The notes beneath the pieces are model-generated. The model ran no database searches. It was not told the origin of the DNA and worked only from the letters and a program-made list of their open reading frames with translations. This document shows, in pieces, positions 5,339 to 6,564 of a stretch of 6,564 bases of DNA (its first letter is position 1; each line of letters begins with the position of its first letter). Source of the stretch: Anaerolineaceae bacterium (GTDB taxonomy: Bacteria; Chloroflexota; Anaerolineae; Anaerolineales; Anaerolineaceae); assembly GCA_003524305.1 (NCBI GenBank), contig DQHW01000015.1, forward strand, positions 51,292 to 57,855. Reading direction: 5' to 3'. A program made the translations under genes and the position numbers.

Positions 5339-5620
5339 AGGATTTGCCGCTAAAATGATAGACCCCTCTGCCGCTTTTCACAATGTCCAACATCAAAAAT
5401 GACACCAAACATGCCAAAGTGCAGACATGGTGCTTTTTTTATCACTTCAGAAATACATCTGCATTTCCTTTTGGAGTAAATTATTACCGAATAAGACCCG
5501 ACCGCCTGAGTTTTCTACTGAAGATAAAATTTTTTACATGAAAGGATGCGTAAAAACCGAAGGAGTACTTAAACTCAAGCCTTCCTTGTATCTGTAGGAC
5601 ACACGCAAAATGACTCAATA
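5339..5620. other. Non-coding spacer between the regulator and the DUF218 gene
   Basis: This AT-richer stretch holds the probable terminator at 5395-5440 and no convincing gene. A 19-codon reading frame at 5538-5597 has no ribosome binding site. A small inverted repeat, GAAGG with CCTTC (near 5560-5585), has no assigned role. I found no clear promoter for the downstream gene. Confidence 0.6.
5395..5440 (+). terminator. Probable rho-independent terminator after the GntR gene
   Basis: CACCA (5403-5407) pairs with TGGTG (5428-5432) and an inner TGC pairs with GCA (5412-5414, 5421-5423) across a symmetric 4x4 internal loop. A run of seven T (5434-5440) follows, with an A-run (5395-5399) upstream. 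The stem is weak, so the T-run is the main evidence. Confidence 0.45.
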
Positions 5621-6259
5621 ATGAAAATTATACTGATCGTTACCGTTACGTTGATCATTCTGGCGGGAGTATTTTCCGCTCTTTTACAGCCGATAGGGGA
5701 TTACCTTATCATTCAGGATAAAATCAAAAACGTGGATATGATCGTTACATCCAGTGGCGCGGAATATCGGACGGATTACGCAATTGAACTCAATAAACAA
5801 GGGCTTGCCTCCAAACTGTTTTTCACCGGTGGATACAGCGAGAAAAATCAGCGTATCGAGGCGGAATGGAGCAGGCGCCTTGCACTGGATGCAGGCGCCC
5901 CTGACGATGCTGTGATAATAGATACTTCTGATGTGGTTTCAACCTACCAGGAGGCGCTGCGCTTGCGCAGTTACCTTGACCTTCATCCTGAGACGATTAC
6001 CACGATCATGATCGTCACGGATCCATATCACACTCGCAGGGTAAAATGGGCATATAAAACGGTTTTCGGGGATCAATTAAAAGTACGCATGGTGCCTGTC
6101 CCGTTCGAACGCACTAACCTTTCAAAAACCTGGTGGAAAGACGCCGAGTCGCGCAAGTTGGTGTGGAATGAATATGTCAAACTGGTTTTTTATGTAATCC
6201 GTTATGAATTATCTGCCGGAGAGCTGAAAACCTGGTTGACCAGATTTGATAATATCTAA
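5621..6259 (+). CDS. Membrane-anchored DUF218 (YdcF/SanA/ElyC-like) protein
   Basis: Protein of 212 aa with one N-terminal hydrophobic segment (about 3-23) and then a DUF218-type alpha/beta domain, probably outside the cytoplasmic membrane. Family features are the strand DMIVTSSGAEYR (39-50, where many relatives read VVLGGG), the segment NKQGLASKLFFTGG (58-71), STYQEA (107-112) and the late motif IVTDPYHTRRVKWAY (131-145). SanA and ElyC are linked to envelope integrity and YdcF binds S-adenosylmethionine in vitro, but the biochemical role of the family is poorly known, so no function is claimed. There is no clear ribosome binding site before the ATG at 5621; this start retains the membrane segment. 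Separated from the regulator by a terminator, it is probably not part of the microcompartment system. Confidence 0.85.
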   Translation: MKIILIVTVTLIILAGVFSALLQPIGDYLIIQDKIKNVDMIVTSSGAEYRTDYAIELNKQGLASKLFFTGGYSEKNQRIEAEWSRRLALDAGAPDDAVIIDTSDVVSTYQEALRLRSYLDLHPETITTIMIVTDPYHTRRVKWAYKTVFGDQLKVRMVPVPFERTNLSKTWWKDAESRKLVWNEYVKLVFYVIRYELSAGELKTWLTRFDNI

Positions 6260-6261
6260 GC

Positions 6262-6319
6262 AAAAAAGCAGGGTAGGTTGAATTAAAACCAATACAACCC
6301 ACCTTGCTATTTTTATTTT
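6262..6319. terminator. Bidirectional rho-independent terminator between convergent genes
   Basis: The arms 6267-6280 and 6295-6308 form a 14-position stem (12 Watson-Crick pairs, one wobble and one mismatch on the plus-strand RNA) with a 14-nt loop. A T-rich tract follows on the right (6309-6319). A run of six A on the left (6262-6267) provides the U-tract for the opposite strand. It can end both the DUF218 transcript and the convergent acetyltransferase transcript, and its right tail overlaps the stop codon of the latter. Confidence 0.88.
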
Positions 6320-6564
6320 CTACATTCAAATAATAAACTATCCCGCGGATCCTCGCTGATATTCGGATGCACGATATACTCTTTCAAAACCCTCTCAAAC
6401 CTTAAACCGGCCTTCTCCAACACCCTCGCTGACGCCTTATTTTCGCAATCGCAAGTCGCCCACACGCGTCGAATTTCATGCTGTTGCAATGCCCATGAGA
6501 CAACAGCAATTGCCATCTCAGTGGCGTAACCCTGCCCCCAAGACCCTCGCGCCAATACATAACC
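6313..6564 (-). CDS. GNAT family N-acetyltransferase, C-terminal part (cut by window edge)
   Basis: The C-terminal 83 codons of an acetyltransferase whose 5' end lies beyond the right edge. The reading frame is open to the last base, starting GYVLARGSWGQGYATEMA. It contains the acetyl-CoA binding motif with the R-G-x-W-G-x-G-Y-A-T-E pattern, then RRVWATCDCENKASARVLEK and AGLRFERVL, typical of the RimJ/RimL-like acetyltransf_3 group. Those enzymes acetylate protein N-termini or small amines; the substrate here is unknown. An apparent start within the frame near 6555 is a TTG inside the conserved motif and is not the true start. Convergent to the DUF218 gene, with a shared terminator, and unrelated to the microcompartment operon. 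Confidence 0.9.
   Translation of the reverse strand, partial: GYVLARGSWGQGYATEMAIAVVSWALQQHEIRRVWATCDCENKASARVLEKAGLRFERVLKEYIVHPNISEDPRDSLLFECRK

Noticed and set aside
5538..5597. 19-codon plus-strand open frame (begins MKGCVKTEG) in the spacer
   Set aside because: There is no Shine-Dalgarno before its ATG, no recognisable motif and no conservation evidence, so a peptide gene cannot be supported.
6313..6555. Acetyltransferase start at about 6555
   Set aside because: The codon is TTG within the conserved cofactor-binding motif and the frame stays open to the window edge, so the gene is truncated rather than short.
1..6564. CRISPR arrays, tRNA or rRNA genes, insertion sequences
   Set aside because: I saw no spaced direct repeats, tRNA-like cloverleaf, rRNA segments or transposase-like frames on either strand.

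Overview
The window is most of one end of a bacterial microcompartment (BMC) locus, followed by unrelated flanking genes. The enzyme pair, deoxyribose-phosphate aldolase (DeoC) plus a ribose-5-phosphate isomerase B (RpiB) homologue, alongside an acylating aldehyde dehydrogenase and BMC shell proteins, matches the class that comparative genomics calls 'sugar phosphate utilizing' (SPU) BMCs. To my knowledge that class is known mainly from genome surveys, so it is a recognised but poorly understood system. The sequence does not settle the host. It is clearly bacterial, of moderate GC, with Shine-Dalgarno and sigma70-like signals. A Chloroflexota (Anaerolineae-like) origin is possible, but I hold that only weakly.

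Positions 1-4497 (all minus strand, read right to left) form one tight operon: rpiB-like, deoC-like, BMC-P pentamer, CoA-acylating aldehyde dehydrogenase, BMC-H hexamer, BMC-T tandem-domain trimer, then the first 22 codons of another gene leaving the left edge. Most gaps are 2-33 nt; the exception is 104 nt before the BMC-T gene. Positions 4498-4600 hold a compact control region. I read two good sigma70-like promoters that face each other, with a TGGT/ACCA operator-like repeat between them. Positions 4601-5338 (plus) encode a GntR/HutC-type repressor that probably controls the operon and itself. Positions 5339-5620 are non-coding with a probable terminator. Positions 5621-6259 (plus) encode a membrane-anchored DUF218 (YdcF/SanA-like) protein. 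A strong bidirectional terminator separates it from a convergent, 5'-truncated GNAT acetyltransferase (6313-6564, minus).

Inferred pathway: 2-deoxyribose-5-phosphate is split by DeoC inside the shell into glyceraldehyde-3-phosphate and acetaldehyde. The aldehyde dehydrogenase turns the trapped acetaldehyde into acetyl-CoA. All three enzymes carry a terminal amphipathic helix of the encapsulation-peptide type, N-terminal in RpiB and DeoC and C-terminal in the dehydrogenase. The RpiB role is the open question, and it is sharpened by an aspartate where E. coli RpiB has its catalytic cysteine. No phosphotransacylase, alcohol dehydrogenase or sugar kinase is visible here; they may lie beyond the left edge.
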